Origin: Tsukamurella sp. M9C
GTDB taxonomy: Bacteria > Actinomycetota > Actinomycetes > Mycobacteriales > Mycobacteriaceae
Length of the DNA stretch: 64,000 nucleotides
Reading direction: 5' to 3'
NCBI RefSeq assembly: GCF_020169415.1
Contig: NZ_JAIULG010000005.1
Location: 1-64,000 of the forward strand
Every line of letters begins with the position of its first letter. Position 1 is the first letter of the stretch. Under the pieces are notes generated by a model, which was given only the letters and a program-made list of their open reading frames with translations, had not been told where the DNA came from and ran no database searches. Both the position numbers and the translations under genes were made by a program. Shown here piece after piece: positions 13,335 to 21,442 of the stretch.

Positions 13335-14543
13335 TCAGAGGCGCTCGATGATGGTGGCGATGCCCATGCCACCGCCGATGCAGAGGGTGATCAGGCCGTA
13401 GCGGCCGCCGGTGCGCTCGAGCTCGTCGAGCACGGTGCCCACCAGCATCGCGCCGGTGGCGCCCAGCGGGTGGCCCAGCGCGATGGCGCCGCCGTTGACG
13501 TTGACCTGCTCGCGATCGAGCTTGAAGTCCTTCATCCACTTCATGACCACGGAGGCGAAGGCCTCGTTGAGCTCCCAGACGTCGATGTCGTCCTTGGTGA
13601 GGCCCGCGAGCGCGAGGGCCTTCTCGGTGGCCGGCGTCGGGCCGGTGAGCATGATCGTCGGGTCCGAGCCGGTGACGGCGGTGGCGACGATGCGGCCGCG
13701 CGGGGTCAGGCCCGCCTTCTTGCCGCCCGCCTCGTTGCCGATCAGCAGCAGGGCGGCACCGTCGACGATGCCCGAGCTGTTGCCGCCGGTGTGGACGTGG
13801 TTGATCTTCTCCACGGTGTAGTACTTCTGCAGTGCGACGGCGTCGAAGCCGCCCATCGCGCCGATTCCCTCGAAGGCCGGCTTGAGCTTGCCCAGGCTCT
13901 CGGCGGTGGTGCCGGGGCGGCGGTGCTCGTCGTTGTCCAGCACCGTCAGGCCGTTGAGGTCCTTGACGGGGACGACCGACTTCGCGAACCGCCCCTCCTC
14001 CCAGGCCTTCGCGGCGTTGGCCTGCGACTGCGCGGCGAACTCGTCGACGTCGTCGCGCGTGAAGCCCTCGATCGTGGCGATGAGGTCGGCGCCGATGCCC
14101 TGCGGCACGAAGTAGGTGTCGTAGTTGGTGGTGACGTCCTGGAACATCGCGCCACCGTCGGAGCCCATGGGCACGCGCGACATGGACTCGACGCCGCCGG
14201 CGAAGACGAGCTGGTCCCACCCGGAGCGCACCTTCTGCGCCGCGGTGTTGGTCGCCTCGAGGCCCGAGCCGCAGAAGCGGTTGAGCTGCACGCCCGCGAC
14301 GGTGTCCGGCAGGCCCGCGGCCATCGCCGCGGCGCGCGGGATGACGCCGCCCTGCTCACCGACGGGGGAGACGACGCCGAGCACGATGTCGTCGACATCG
14401 GCCGGGTCGAGGGTGGGGAAACGGTTCTTGACCTCGTCGATCAGGCCGACGACGAGGTCGATCGGCTTGGTCGCGTGGAGCGATCCGCCGCGCTGCTTGC
14501 CGCGTGGCGTACGGATGGCCTCGTAGATGAAAGCGTCGGACAC
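13335..14543 (-). CDS. fadA: Acetyl-CoA acyltransferase (thiolase), beta subunit of the beta-oxidation complex
   Basis: 402 residues. Thiolase hallmarks: nucleophile Cys91 in [11 protein letters not shown], His358 in [11 protein letters not shown] and the acid/base Cys388 in LCIGGGMG. It cleaves 3-ketoacyl-CoA to acetyl-CoA and a shortened acyl-CoA. GTG start at 14543 with GGAAGGA five bases upstream. First gene of the fadA-fadB operon, divergent from the acyl-CoA ligase fadD across a 112-bp promoter region rich in dyads. The order and orientation suggest that activation (FadD) and degradation (FadAB) are co-controlled. Confidence 0.95.
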   Translation of the reverse strand: MSDAFIYEAIRTPRGKQRGGSLHATKPIDLVVGLIDEVKNRFPTLDPADVDDIVLGVVSPVGEQGGVIPRAAAMAAGLPDTVAGVQLNRFCGSGLEATNTAAQKVRSGWDQLVFAGGVESMSRVPMGSDGGAMFQDVTTNYDTYFVPQGIGADLIATIEGFTRDDVDEFAAQSQANAAKAWEEGRFAKSVVPVKDLNGLTVLDNDEHRRPGTTAESLGKLKPAFEGIGAMGGFDAVALQKYYTVEKINHVHTGGNSSGIVDGAALLLIGNEAGGKKAGLTPRGRIVATAVTGSDPTIMLTGPTPATEKALALAGLTKDDIDVWELNEAFASVVMKWMKDFKLDREQVNVNGGAIALGHPLGATGAMLVGTVLDELERTGGRYGLITLCIGGGMGIATIIERL

Positions 14544-14569
14544 GGTGTTCCTTCCTGGTGTGCTGTCCG

Positions 14570-14604
14570 TTAGGGATGATTACAAGTGAATCACTATTCT
14601 CTAA
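14570..14604. promoter_or_regulatory. Operator-like half-sites TTAGGGA ... TCTCTAA before fadA
   Basis: TTAGGGA (14570-14576) and TCTCTAA (14598-14604) face each other across 21 bp, enclosing a second small dyad TGATT-N7-AATCA (14577-14593). The half-sites match those in the aldehyde dehydrogenase (8597) and yrbEA (29603) promoters, where they are 3-4 bases apart. Likely control region of the fadA-fadB operon. Confidence 0.45.
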
Positions 14605-14627
14605 CTTTCGGCGATTCTGCTCCCGAC

Positions 14628-14644
14628 GAACATGTTCTAGAACA
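14628..14644. promoter_or_regulatory. Overlapping palindromes GAACATGTTC and TGTTCTAGAACA before fadD
   Basis: Two perfect palindromes, 10 and 12 bp long, overlap at 14628-14644, ending 11 bases before the fadD start. The first decamer is also found at the start codon of the nitronate monooxygenase. The AACnnGTTCTA part resembles the KstR operator. Position over the initiation region fits a TetR-type repressor site. Confidence 0.5.
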
Positions 14645-14655
14645 CAATCGCATAC

Positions 14656-16239
14656 ATGACCGCACTTGAGAACATCGCCTGGTTCCCCCGGACTGAGGAA
14701 CCCCGCAGCTCGCAGCGCAACACCTGGAACAACAGCGTCCGCAACCACGCCGTCATGCGCGGCGATCAGGTGGCCCTGCGGTACCTCGACAAGGAGGTCA
14801 CCTGGGCGGGCCTCGCCGAGCGGGTGGGGGCTTTCGCCGGCGCGCTGCGCGAGCGCGGCATCGGCGCCGGCGACCGCGTGCTGATCCTGGGCCTGAACCG
14901 CATCGAGTACGTCGAGGCGGCGCTCGGCGTCACGGCCCTCGGTGCGATCGCGGTCCCGGTCAACTTCCGGATGGCGCCGCCCGAGGTGGCCTTCCTGGTG
15001 CAGGACACGATGTGCAGCGCCGTCGTCTACGAGGCGCTCTTCGACCCGCTCATCGCGGGCGTCGCCGGGACCGGCGCCGAGTTCGGCCTCCGCATCCGCT
15101 TCGACGGTGCCGACGAGGCCGCCGGCGCCCTCGGCTACGACGACCTCGTCGCGGAGGGCCGCCCCGACCCGCACGCCGACGTCCCCGAGGACTCCCCGGC
15201 GCTGATCATGTACACCTCGGGCACCACCGGCCGCCCCAAGGGCGCGGTGCTCACGCACGTCAACATGACCGCGCAGGGCTGGACCAACCTCGTCGCGCCG
15301 GGCGTCGTGGACCCCGACGCCGTGGGCGCCGTCGCAGTCCCCCTGTTCCACATCGCCGGCTTCGGCGTGCTGGCGACGGCCTTCCTGCAGGGCCTGACCT
15401 CGGTGATCTTCCCGCTCGGCGCGTTCGACCCGGCGCAGACCCTGGACGCGCTGGAGCGAGAGGGCATCACCAGCATGTTCATGGTGCCGATGCAGTGGCA
15501 GCTCGCGGTGAACGAGCAGAAGCAGCGCCCGCGCAACCTCAAGCTCAAGTTCGTGTGGTGGGGCGCGGCCCCCGCCAGCGAGACCCTGCTCCGCGAGCTC
15601 GCCACCACCTTCCCCGACGCCGAGATCTGCGCCGTCTTCGGCCAGACCGAGATGTCGCCCGTCACCTGCGCGCTCTCGGGTGCCGACGCGCTGCGCAAGT
15701 TCGGCTCCGTCGGCAAGGTGGTGCGCACCGTCGCGGCCCGGGTCATCGACTCCGAGGGCAACGACGTGCCGCGCGGCGAGGTGGGCGAGATCGTCTACCG
15801 CGGACCCAACATGATGTCGGGCTACTGGAACAACCTCGAGGCCACGAAGGAGGCCTTCCACGGCGGCTGGTTCCACTCGGGCGACCTCGTGCGGATGGAC
15901 GAGGAGGGCTTCGTCTACGTCATCGACCGCGCCAAGGACATGATCATCTCGGGCGGCGAGAACATCTACTCGGTCGAGGTGGAGAACGCCGTCGCGGCGC
16001 ACCCCGATGTCACCGAGGTGGCCGTGATCGGCAAGCCGGACGAGCGCTTCGGCGAGTCGGTCGTGGCGGTGGTGCAGCTGCGCGACGGTGCCGCGCTCAC
16101 CGTCGAGACGCTCTCGGAGTTCCTCAACGACCACATCGCCCGCTACAAGCACCCGCGCCACGTGGTCGTGATCGAGGCCCTGCCGCGCAACCCCACGGGC
16201 AAGGTCACCAAGCCGGTCCTGCGCCAGCAGTTCGGCTGA
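14656..16239 (+). CDS. Long-chain acyl-CoA synthetase (AMP-binding, FadD)
   Basis: 527-residue ANL-superfamily ligase that adenylates a fatty acid and transfers it to CoA. Visible: the P-loop-like motif MYTSGTTGRPKG (near residue 185), the GQTEMSP motif, the hinge region HSGDLV...DRAKDMIISGG, and the catalytic Lys in the C-terminal PTGKVTK. No signal or membrane segment, so cytoplasmic. Divergent from fadA-fadB. Members of this subgroup include FadD5, which sits beside the mce1 operon in M. tuberculosis; the mce operon about 5 kb away makes a role in activating imported fatty acids plausible. Confidence 0.92.
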   Translation: MTALENIAWFPRTEEPRSSQRNTWNNSVRNHAVMRGDQVALRYLDKEVTWAGLAERVGAFAGALRERGIGAGDRVLILGLNRIEYVEAALGVTALGAIAVPVNFRMAPPEVAFLVQDTMCSAVVYEALFDPLIAGVAGTGAEFGLRIRFDGADEAAGALGYDDLVAEGRPDPHADVPEDSPALIMYTSGTTGRPKGAVLTHVNMTAQGWTNLVAPGVVDPDAVGAVAVPLFHIAGFGVLATAFLQGLTSVIFPLGAFDPAQTLDALEREGITSMFMVPMQWQLAVNEQKQRPRNLKLKFVWWGAAPASETLLRELATTFPDAEICAVFGQTEMSPVTCALSGADALRKFGSVGKVVRTVAARVIDSEGNDVPRGEVGEIVYRGPNMMSGYWNNLEATKEAFHGGWFHSGDLVRMDEEGFVYVIDRAKDMIISGGENIYSVEVENAVAAHPDVTEVAVIGKPDERFGESVVAVVQLRDGAALTVETLSEFLNDHIARYKHPRHVVVIEALPRNPTGKVTKPVLRQQFG

Positions 16240-16250
16240 CGGTCCTCCCT

Positions 16251-16279
16251 GCCCGACGGTGCCGCCCGGCCCGTCGGGC
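16251..16279 (+). terminator. Candidate hairpin terminator after fadD
   Basis: GCCCGACGG pairs with CCGTCGGGC across an 11-base loop just after the fadD stop. There is no T-run, as is common in actinobacteria, so its function is uncertain. The left arm contains one GACGGTGC octamer. Confidence 0.4.
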
Positions 16280-16323
16280 GGGGTTGCAGCGGGCGTCCGG
16301 GGCCCGCGCATATCGTTGAACTC

Positions 16324-16893
16324 ATGAAGGCACAGCTCGCGGATCTCGCACGGATAGTGCCTCCACCCGCGGGCCCACCCGCGGTGGATCGCGATTGGTC
16401 GGAGATCGAATGTCGGCTCGGACCGCTACCGGCCGACTACAAGCTGTTCATCGACGTGTACGGGGCGGGCCGCTTCTGGGGAGGCGAGCTCGGCATCGCT
16501 CCTCCGGAATGGATCGCCGCCACTGGGGATCGGTCGGCGCAGGGGACCGTCGCCTTCCTGCAGGGAGAGGCGGACGCGCGTTCAGACCATGTCGCCGTGG
16601 CCGGTCGCGCCTCAGCAGACGACATCTATGGGCGCGCGACCGACAGCTACCTCGTCTTCGGCGTCTCCGGCTGCGGCCAGAGCTTGCTGTGGCGCACGAG
16701 CGCCGCCGATCCCGACCGCTGGCCGGTCATCGCCACCGACGGTGCAGGAATCGACTTCGACGGTGACGGCATGATCAGCTATCTCATAGGCCTGCTGGGC
16801 GGAACCGCTCCAAGCGCAGCGTTCGACGAGGAATGGCTCCACGACGTCATGGATCTGCATCCGGACGAGCCGTACGTGCGGGTGGAGCGGTAG
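16324..16893 (+). CDS. SMI1/KNR4 (SUKH) family protein
   Basis: 189 residues. The N-terminal half shows the SUKH pattern: WSEIECRLG, LPADYKLFIDVYGAGRF, and a conserved GVSGCGQSLLW core. SUKH proteins are frequently immunity proteins against secreted polymorphic toxins, but stand-alone copies without a toxin neighbour are common. No toxin-like gene is visible on either side here. It is preceded by a short gap after fadD and followed, convergently, by a DUF2236 gene. Codon use is less GC-biased than its neighbours, which may indicate a different history. Confidence 0.75.
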   Translation: MKAQLADLARIVPPPAGPPAVDRDWSEIECRLGPLPADYKLFIDVYGAGRFWGGELGIAPPEWIAATGDRSAQGTVAFLQGEADARSDHVAVAGRASADDIYGRATDSYLVFGVSGCGQSLLWRTSAADPDRWPVIATDGAGIDFDGDGMISYLIGLLGGTAPSAAFDEEWLHDVMDLHPDEPYVRVER

Positions 16894-16917
16894 CTCCGCC
16901 GGCTGTCCGGCATCGGC

Positions 16918-17862
16918 TCAGACCAGCCGACGACCGAACTTCGCGCGCAGGCGCATGTCGACGAGGAGCAGGTGGTACGGCAGGCGCCGCAGAGCGAGCG
17001 GGGTGAATCGGTTGCTGAAGGCGACGAGGCGCCACAGGGCGTCGAAGCGCCGCTGGTCGCGGTCGGTCCACTCGACCTCCATCGCTTCCCGGAACTTGGG
17101 CGCGAGGAAGCCGGCGGTGAGGAAGCGGTTGAACGACTTGACCGGCTGCGGCAGGTCGCCGACGAAGGTGAAATCGACCAACTGGCGCAGGTACTCGCGG
17201 GCGGGTCCGTCGGGGTTGATCTTCGTCGCGCACAGCTCGATCCACAGGGCGTCGAACTCGTCGGGGGTCGCCGGCCAGAGGTCGGCGGGGACCTGGAGCG
17301 TGGTGCCGAGGGGTGCCGCATCGCGGTAGAACAGCGCGCGCTGCTCCCGGTTCATGCGGCCGCGCAGCAGCTGGTGCGTGTCCTCGAAGCCGATGTACAG
17401 GCACATCGCCACCCACAGCTGCAGGCCGCGGTCCATGGCGTTGTACTTGACCGGGCTCGACGCGGTGCTGCGGACCTGCCGGTGCGAGGTGTTCACCGCC
17501 TCCCGGTAGCGCAGCTTGTCGGTCGCCGTCCCGAGCACCGCGACGGCGAGGTAGGTGATCGTGGTGCGGGTGCGCTTGACGGGATGTTTGTACAGCGATC
17601 CCGAGTCGACCTTCGACTCCATCACGCCGTAGCCGACGGGCTTGTTCACCAGCTGCATGATCACGTTGGCGGCGCCCGCGCCGAGTGAGGTCACGTCCGC
17701 CGCGTCGGACAACGTGGTGAGGACGTGCGCCGGGCGCACGGGCGTACTGACGGCGATGCGATAGCCGTCCGCGACCGGGTCGACGGCGCGCGCCGGCGGT
17801 GCGGATGGAGCGGCGCCGGTCGCCGGGGTGGTCGTGGCGTTCGGCTCGGCGCTCGTGGTCAT
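16918..17862 (-). CDS. DUF2236 / MpaB-type oxygenase, copy 1
   Basis: 314 residues from the ATG at 17862, chosen because GGGAGG lies 5 bases upstream; an upstream GTG at 17907 falls inside a palindrome. DUF2236 includes the fungal MpaB oxygenase and bacterial heme proteins related to latex-clearing protein. Visible family features: KHPVKRTRTT near the N-terminus, a conserved HRQV stretch, and the FEDTHQLLRGR segment. It is a close relative of the gene at 19185, the two flanking a tandem TetR regulator. Substrate unknown; by position probably a hydrophobic compound such as a lipid or terpenoid. Confidence 0.82.
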   Translation of the reverse strand: MTTSAEPNATTTPATGAAPSAPPARAVDPVADGYRIAVSTPVRPAHVLTTLSDAADVTSLGAGAANVIMQLVNKPVGYGVMESKVDSGSLYKHPVKRTRTTITYLAVAVLGTATDKLRYREAVNTSHRQVRSTASSPVKYNAMDRGLQLWVAMCLYIGFEDTHQLLRGRMNREQRALFYRDAAPLGTTLQVPADLWPATPDEFDALWIELCATKINPDGPAREYLRQLVDFTFVGDLPQPVKSFNRFLTAGFLAPKFREAMEVEWTDRDQRRFDALWRLVAFSNRFTPLALRRLPYHLLLVDMRLRAKFGRRLV

Positions 17863-17895
17863 GCGGTCCTCCCAGTTGTTCCACCGATTCGGTGT

Positions 17896-17907
17896 GTGAA
17901 TGTTCAC
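17896..17907. promoter_or_regulatory. Palindrome GTGAA-TG-TTCAC, candidate TetR operator
   Basis: Five-base perfect arms around a 2-base centre, in the divergent promoter between DUF2236 copy 1 and the tandem TetR gene, next to the AT-rich CTTATAGT stretch that could hold the -10 of either gene. A natural autoregulatory site for the TetR protein. Confidence 0.45.
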
Positions 17908-17989
17908 TTACTTATAGTGTTGACGGTACACCGCGGACGGGCGCGCGACAGTGAGTAGCCTCGATGCGGACGGTGGAAGAGGAGTTGAC

Positions 17990-19174
17990 GTGACCCAGGC
18001 GCGGCGGAAGCGGCCCAAGGACCGGCGCGAGCAGATCGCGCGGGTCGCCGCTGAGGACTTCTCCCGGCGCGGCTATCACGGCGTCGGGATCGAGGAGATC
18101 GCCGCGTCGCTCGACATCAGCGGTCCCGCCGTCTACCGGCACTTCCCCAACAAGTACGCGTTGCTCGAGCACGCCATCACCTCGGCCTCCGATGCGCTGT
18201 GCCACGCCGTCGACGACGCGGCCGAGGCCACGGCGGGGAAGCAGCCCGGGGAGCGCGTGGACGCGATCATCGAGGCGGCGCTGGGGGTCTCCTTCGAGCG
18301 CCGCAACACCGGGGGGCTGTTCCGATGGGAGCAGCGCCTCCTCGAGGGCGAGGACCGGGCGCGGATCCGTGGGCAGCTCACCGCGATGATCGGCACCGTC
18401 GCCGATGCGGCGCAGCCCGCGCTCCCGGGTGTCGCCCGGGCCGAGATCGACCTGCGCAGCGTCGCGCTGATCAGCGTGACCGGCAGCGTCACCGCGCACC
18501 GGACGGTCCTGGCCCAGAAGCGGGCCGAGGCCGTGCTCGGCGCGGCCGCGCGGCAGGTGCTGGCGCTGCCCGCCCCGCGAGTGCCCTACACGGTCGCGCC
18601 GCCGGCCGAGCCCGCACCGGAGGCGGGCCGCCAGGAGCAGGTACTGGTCGAGGCGATCGAGCAGATCTTCCAGCACGGTTTCCACAACGTGAGCATGGGC
18701 AAGATCGGGACCGCCGCGGGGATCGTCCCGTCGGGCATGTACCGGTACTTCCCGAGCAAGGCCGGCATCCTGGTGAGCGCCCTCGATCAGGCGGCGGAGG
18801 GCGTCGCGGGGGCGATCGCGGAGGTCTCCACCTCGGTGCAGGACCCCGCGGACCGGCTCGCCGCGCTCGCGCAGGCATACGTGCAGCTGTCCTTCCTGCG
18901 GTCGAAGCTGATGACCGTCTACTTCCGCGAGATCGGCAACGTCCCGGACGCCGACCGCAGCCGGCTCGCGGGCATCCAGCGGGCCAACATCGCGGCGTTC
19001 GCCGACGCGGTGGTCGCCGTGCGACCCGAGCTCACGTCCGCGGAGGCCACGTTCCTCGTGCACGCGGCGTTCGCCGTGGTCTTCGACGTGGGCCGCACCC
19101 GGCGCTTCGACACGGACCCCGCCTTCCAGGCCGAGGTGTACGCCCTCGTCTGCGCGGTGCTGTTCCCCGCCTGA
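17990..19174 (+). CDS. Tandem TetR-family regulator (two TetR modules in one chain, Mce3R-like)
   Basis: 394 residues carrying two complete TetR units. Module 1 has its HTH around residues 33-55 (IEEIAASLDISGPAVYRHF); module 2 begins near 214 and has another HTH (MGKIGTAAGIVPSGMYRYF) around 235-256, each followed by its own helical ligand domain. M. tuberculosis Mce3R, which represses the mce3 operon, has the same architecture and length (about 406 residues). GTG at 17990 is chosen for its GAGGAG site 5 bases upstream; an earlier GTG at 17951 is in frame. Flanked by two DUF2236 genes and adjacent to an mce operon, so it likely controls one or both. Confidence 0.88.
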   Translation: MTQARRKRPKDRREQIARVAAEDFSRRGYHGVGIEEIAASLDISGPAVYRHFPNKYALLEHAITSASDALCHAVDDAAEATAGKQPGERVDAIIEAALGVSFERRNTGGLFRWEQRLLEGEDRARIRGQLTAMIGTVADAAQPALPGVARAEIDLRSVALISVTGSVTAHRTVLAQKRAEAVLGAAARQVLALPAPRVPYTVAPPAEPAPEAGRQEQVLVEAIEQIFQHGFHNVSMGKIGTAAGIVPSGMYRYFPSKAGILVSALDQAAEGVAGAIAEVSTSVQDPADRLAALAQAYVQLSFLRSKLMTVYFREIGNVPDADRSRLAGIQRANIAAFADAVVAVRPELTSAEATFLVHAAFAVVFDVGRTRRFDTDPAFQAEVYALVCAVLFPA

Positions 19175-19184
19175 CCGCGCGCCC

Positions 19185-20102
19185 TCAGACGAGGGACTTG
19201 CCGGCGCCGATCCGCAGGCGCACCTCCAGCAACACCGATCGCGTCGGCCCGAACCGCAGGAACCGCGGGATGAAGCGGTTGACGAACGCCACGAACGCGA
19301 AGAGGTTGTCGAACCGGCGCTGATCCGCCGCCGTCCACTCGACGTGCATCTGTTCCCGGAAGTACGGCGCGAGGAACCCGGCCGTGAGGAACTTCAGCAG
19401 GCCGCCGAACACCAGCCGCATCGGCCAGTTGATCATCCGCAGGTTCAGGAGATCGTCGATGTACGCCGCGATGGGCTCGTCCAGGCGGGTCTCGGCGCAC
19501 GCGCGGACCCAGTACTCGTCGAACTCGGCGCGCGTCGCCGGCCACATGTCGCGCGGCACCTGCAGGGTCGTGCCGAGCGTCGCGCAGGACTGGTAGAAGC
19601 TCTCCGCCTGATTCTCGGGGAGCTTGCCGTTGAGCATCTGGTACGTGTCCTCGAATCCGACGAAGAGGCACGAGGCGACCCAGAGCTGCAGGTTCCGGTC
19701 GAAGGCGTTGTACTTGACCGGGGCTCCCGGTTTCGACTGCACGTGCCGGTGCACCGCATTGACCGCCTCACGGTAGGCCTCCTTCTCCGCGTCGGTGCCG
19801 AGGATCGCGACCGCGAGGTACTGGGTCGTGGTGCGCGCGCGCTTCCACGGGTGCTTCATCAGTGCGCCGCTCTCCACCGGGGATTCCGCAACGCCGTGCC
19901 CCACCCCGGGGCTCATCATCTGCATCGCCACGTTGGCGGCGGCGCCGGCGAACCCCCAGAAGTCGAGCGCATCGGTGACCGCCAGCTCCCGCTTCGTGTA
20001 CCTGCGGTGGGTGCTCGGTATCGCGATCCTGGTGCGCTCGAGGGTGAGTGGCGCACCGTCGGGCGAGCCGACGTCGCCGGCGGGGCTGGGCGAGCGTGAC
20101 AT
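19185..20102 (-). CDS. DUF2236 / MpaB-type oxygenase, copy 2
   Basis: 305 residues, clearly paralogous to the gene at 16918: both share the KHP(W/V)KR(A/T)RTT segment, the VKYNA(F/M)DR region, the FEDT(Y/H)Q stretch and similar spacing. A Gly/Ala-rich GAAANVAMQMM segment near residue 60 may sit at a membrane surface. Probable heme-dependent oxygenase of unknown substrate. Last-but-upstream neighbour of the small membrane-protein genes at the end of the mce operon; only 10 bp separate its start from the stop of the gene at 20113, so it may be the final cistron of that long transcript. Confidence 0.82.
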   Translation of the reverse strand: MSRSPSPAGDVGSPDGAPLTLERTRIAIPSTHRRYTKRELAVTDALDFWGFAGAAANVAMQMMSPGVGHGVAESPVESGALMKHPWKRARTTTQYLAVAILGTDAEKEAYREAVNAVHRHVQSKPGAPVKYNAFDRNLQLWVASCLFVGFEDTYQMLNGKLPENQAESFYQSCATLGTTLQVPRDMWPATRAEFDEYWVRACAETRLDEPIAAYIDDLLNLRMINWPMRLVFGGLLKFLTAGFLAPYFREQMHVEWTAADQRRFDNLFAFVAFVNRFIPRFLRFGPTRSVLLEVRLRIGAGKSLV

Positions 20103-20112
20103 GGCGGTGCTC

Positions 20113-20307
20113 CTATCGGGTCGGCGGGAGGGTCGCGAGGTGGTCGTTGAGCCGGACCAGCCCCACGACCGCGAGGGCGGCGGCCGCGAGAACGACGGCG
20201 ACGAGCAGCAGCCAGGCCGCGATGCGGACGACGGCAGGCACCTGCTGCCGTCCGCCCAGGATCTTCACGTACTGGACCACCACGTCGATGATCCACACCA
20301 GGGCCAT
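20113..20307 (-). CDS. Small membrane protein, 64 residues, end of mce operon
   Basis: One strongly hydrophobic segment (about residues 29-52, WLLLVAVVLAAAALAV) preceded by an amphipathic N-terminus (VWIIDVVVQYVKIL). The start codon overlaps the stop of the gene upstream (ATGA at 20304-20307), which strongly supports that it is translated. No recognised family. Being coupled to the mce operon it could be an accessory part of the importer or assist the DUF2236 oxygenase encoded next. Confidence 0.65.
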   Translation of the reverse strand: MALVWIIDVVVQYVKILGGRQQVPAVVRIAAWLLLVAVVLAAAALAVVGLVRLNDHLATLPPTR

Positions 20308-20522
20308 CACTGCATCGTCACGTTCGAGAAGAGCAGCACCGGCCAGCAGACGATGGCGCCGAGGAAGGAGATGATGCGATCGATTCCACTGAGGTTCCCG
20401 AGGTGGTCCATGTGCGTCAGCGACCAGACCAGGCCGATGATCCCGTAGGGGATGCCGACCAGGATCAGGAAGCCGAGGAACTCCGAGACCTTCATCTCGT
20501 AGTCGAGGAAGCGCTGCAACAT
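20307..20522 (-). CDS. Small membrane protein, 71 residues, end of mce operon
   Basis: Two predicted membrane segments: residues about 15-35 (FLGFLILVGIPYGIIGLVW) and 50-70 (ISFLGAIVCWPVLLFS). Starts 18 bp after the Mam-type gene and its stop overlaps the next small gene, so the three are probably co-translated. Small hydrophobic proteins of this kind are often seen after mce genes in actinobacteria, but I cannot assign a function. Confidence 0.7.
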   Translation of the reverse strand: MLQRFLDYEMKVSEFLGFLILVGIPYGIIGLVWSLTHMDHLGNLSGIDRIISFLGAIVCWPVLLFSNVTMQ

Positions 20523-20540
20523 CGTTCGTCCTCCGGACGG

Positions 20541-21428
20541 TCAGTTGGGGGTGCCCGACGGTGCCGGGAGTGCGGGCATGGTCGGGGTGGCGGGCGGCTG
20601 CGGGGTGGCCGCGGCGGACGGGTTCGCGGACGGTGTCGTGCCGGTGCCGCCGAGGCCGTTGAGCACGGCGTTGGGGTTCGCGGGATCGCCCGCCTCCGTG
20701 ATGATCCAGTCGCGGTTCCGGTCGAGGCTCACCGAGTAGGTGCTGGCGCTGATGGTGCCCTGCGGCGCCTGGATGTTCTGCGAGGAGACGTCGACCGCGA
20801 CCTTCACCTGATAGATGCCGTTCACTTCGGAGGTGGTCTTGGCGAAGGACGCCCGTCCGCTGGAGGTGAGCCGCAGCGGCGTGACCACCTCGCGCATGAC
20901 GTCGAGGATCGAGTCGAACTTCTTCGCCAGTTCCGGTGTCACCCCGGCTTTCACGCCGTTGAGCCACGGGGTCAGGTCGCGGTAGTCCATGGTCGCCGCC
21001 TTCACGGCGTAGTCGGAGGCGATCTGCTCCGCCCGGGCGCGGTCCGCGGCCTCCTGGCGCTCGGTGGAGAGCGTCCGGGTCTGCAGATACAGGAGCACGG
21101 AGACGGCGACGAGCGCCACGACGACCACCGTCGCGAGCACGGTACGCAGTGTGCCCGATGTCGTCCGTCCGGCGGGCGCCGGGGATTCCGTACGCGCCTT
21201 CGTCCGTGCGGCGCCGGACGTGCCCGCGGGTCGGTCCGCCGACGGCGGCTTCGTCGTCCGCTTCTTCTCGGTCGAGACCACGGGGCCCGGCGTCGCGTCG
21301 GCGTCCTCCGTGGAGTCCGTCGAGTCCGCGGCCTCCGGAGCGGCCTCGGCTTCGGCGGCGGTGCCGCGGGGGTCGGTCTCGGGCGTGCCGGCGGCGGCCT
21401 CGTCGGGGCCGTCGTGCTCCTGCGCCAT
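20541..21428 (-). CDS. Mce-associated membrane protein (Mam-type)
   Basis: 295 residues from the ATG at 21428 (GAGAGGA upstream). About 110 acidic/Pro/Ala-rich cytoplasmic residues, one membrane helix (LATVVVVALVAVSVLLYL), then a periplasmic domain with the pattern of Mce-associated proteins (ASDYAVKAATMDYRD, LTPWLNGV, YQVKVAVDV), and a Pro/Ala/Thr-rich tail. In M. tuberculosis the homologous Rv0175-Rv0178 and Rv3492c/3493c follow mceF and are thought to stabilise the Mce complex. Position directly after mceF (14 bp) agrees. Confidence 0.85.
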   Translation of the reverse strand: MAQEHDGPDEAAAGTPETDPRGTAAEAEAAPEAADSTDSTEDADATPGPVVSTEKKRTTKPPSADRPAGTSGAARTKARTESPAPAGRTTSGTLRTVLATVVVVALVAVSVLLYLQTRTLSTERQEAADRARAEQIASDYAVKAATMDYRDLTPWLNGVKAGVTPELAKKFDSILDVMREVVTPLRLTSSGRASFAKTTSEVNGIYQVKVAVDVSSQNIQAPQGTISASTYSVSLDRNRDWIITEAGDPANPNAVLNGLGGTGTTPSANPSAAATPQPPATPTMPALPAPSGTPN

Positions 21429-21442
21429 GGGGTCCTCTCGAG

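Noticed and set aside
11574-14573. A 999-codon open frame antisense to fadB and fadA, and similar long antisense frames elsewhere (7081-8634, 22399-24522)
   Set aside because: Typical of high-GC DNA where antisense and shifted frames lack stops. Their translations are rich in Gly/Arg/Val with no family features, while the opposite strand codes for recognised enzymes.
17908-17989. GTG at 17951 as start of the tandem TetR, and GTG at 17907 for DUF2236
   Set aside because: Starts at 17990 and 17862 each have a well-spaced ribosome site, and the upstream GTG at 17907 lies within the candidate operator.
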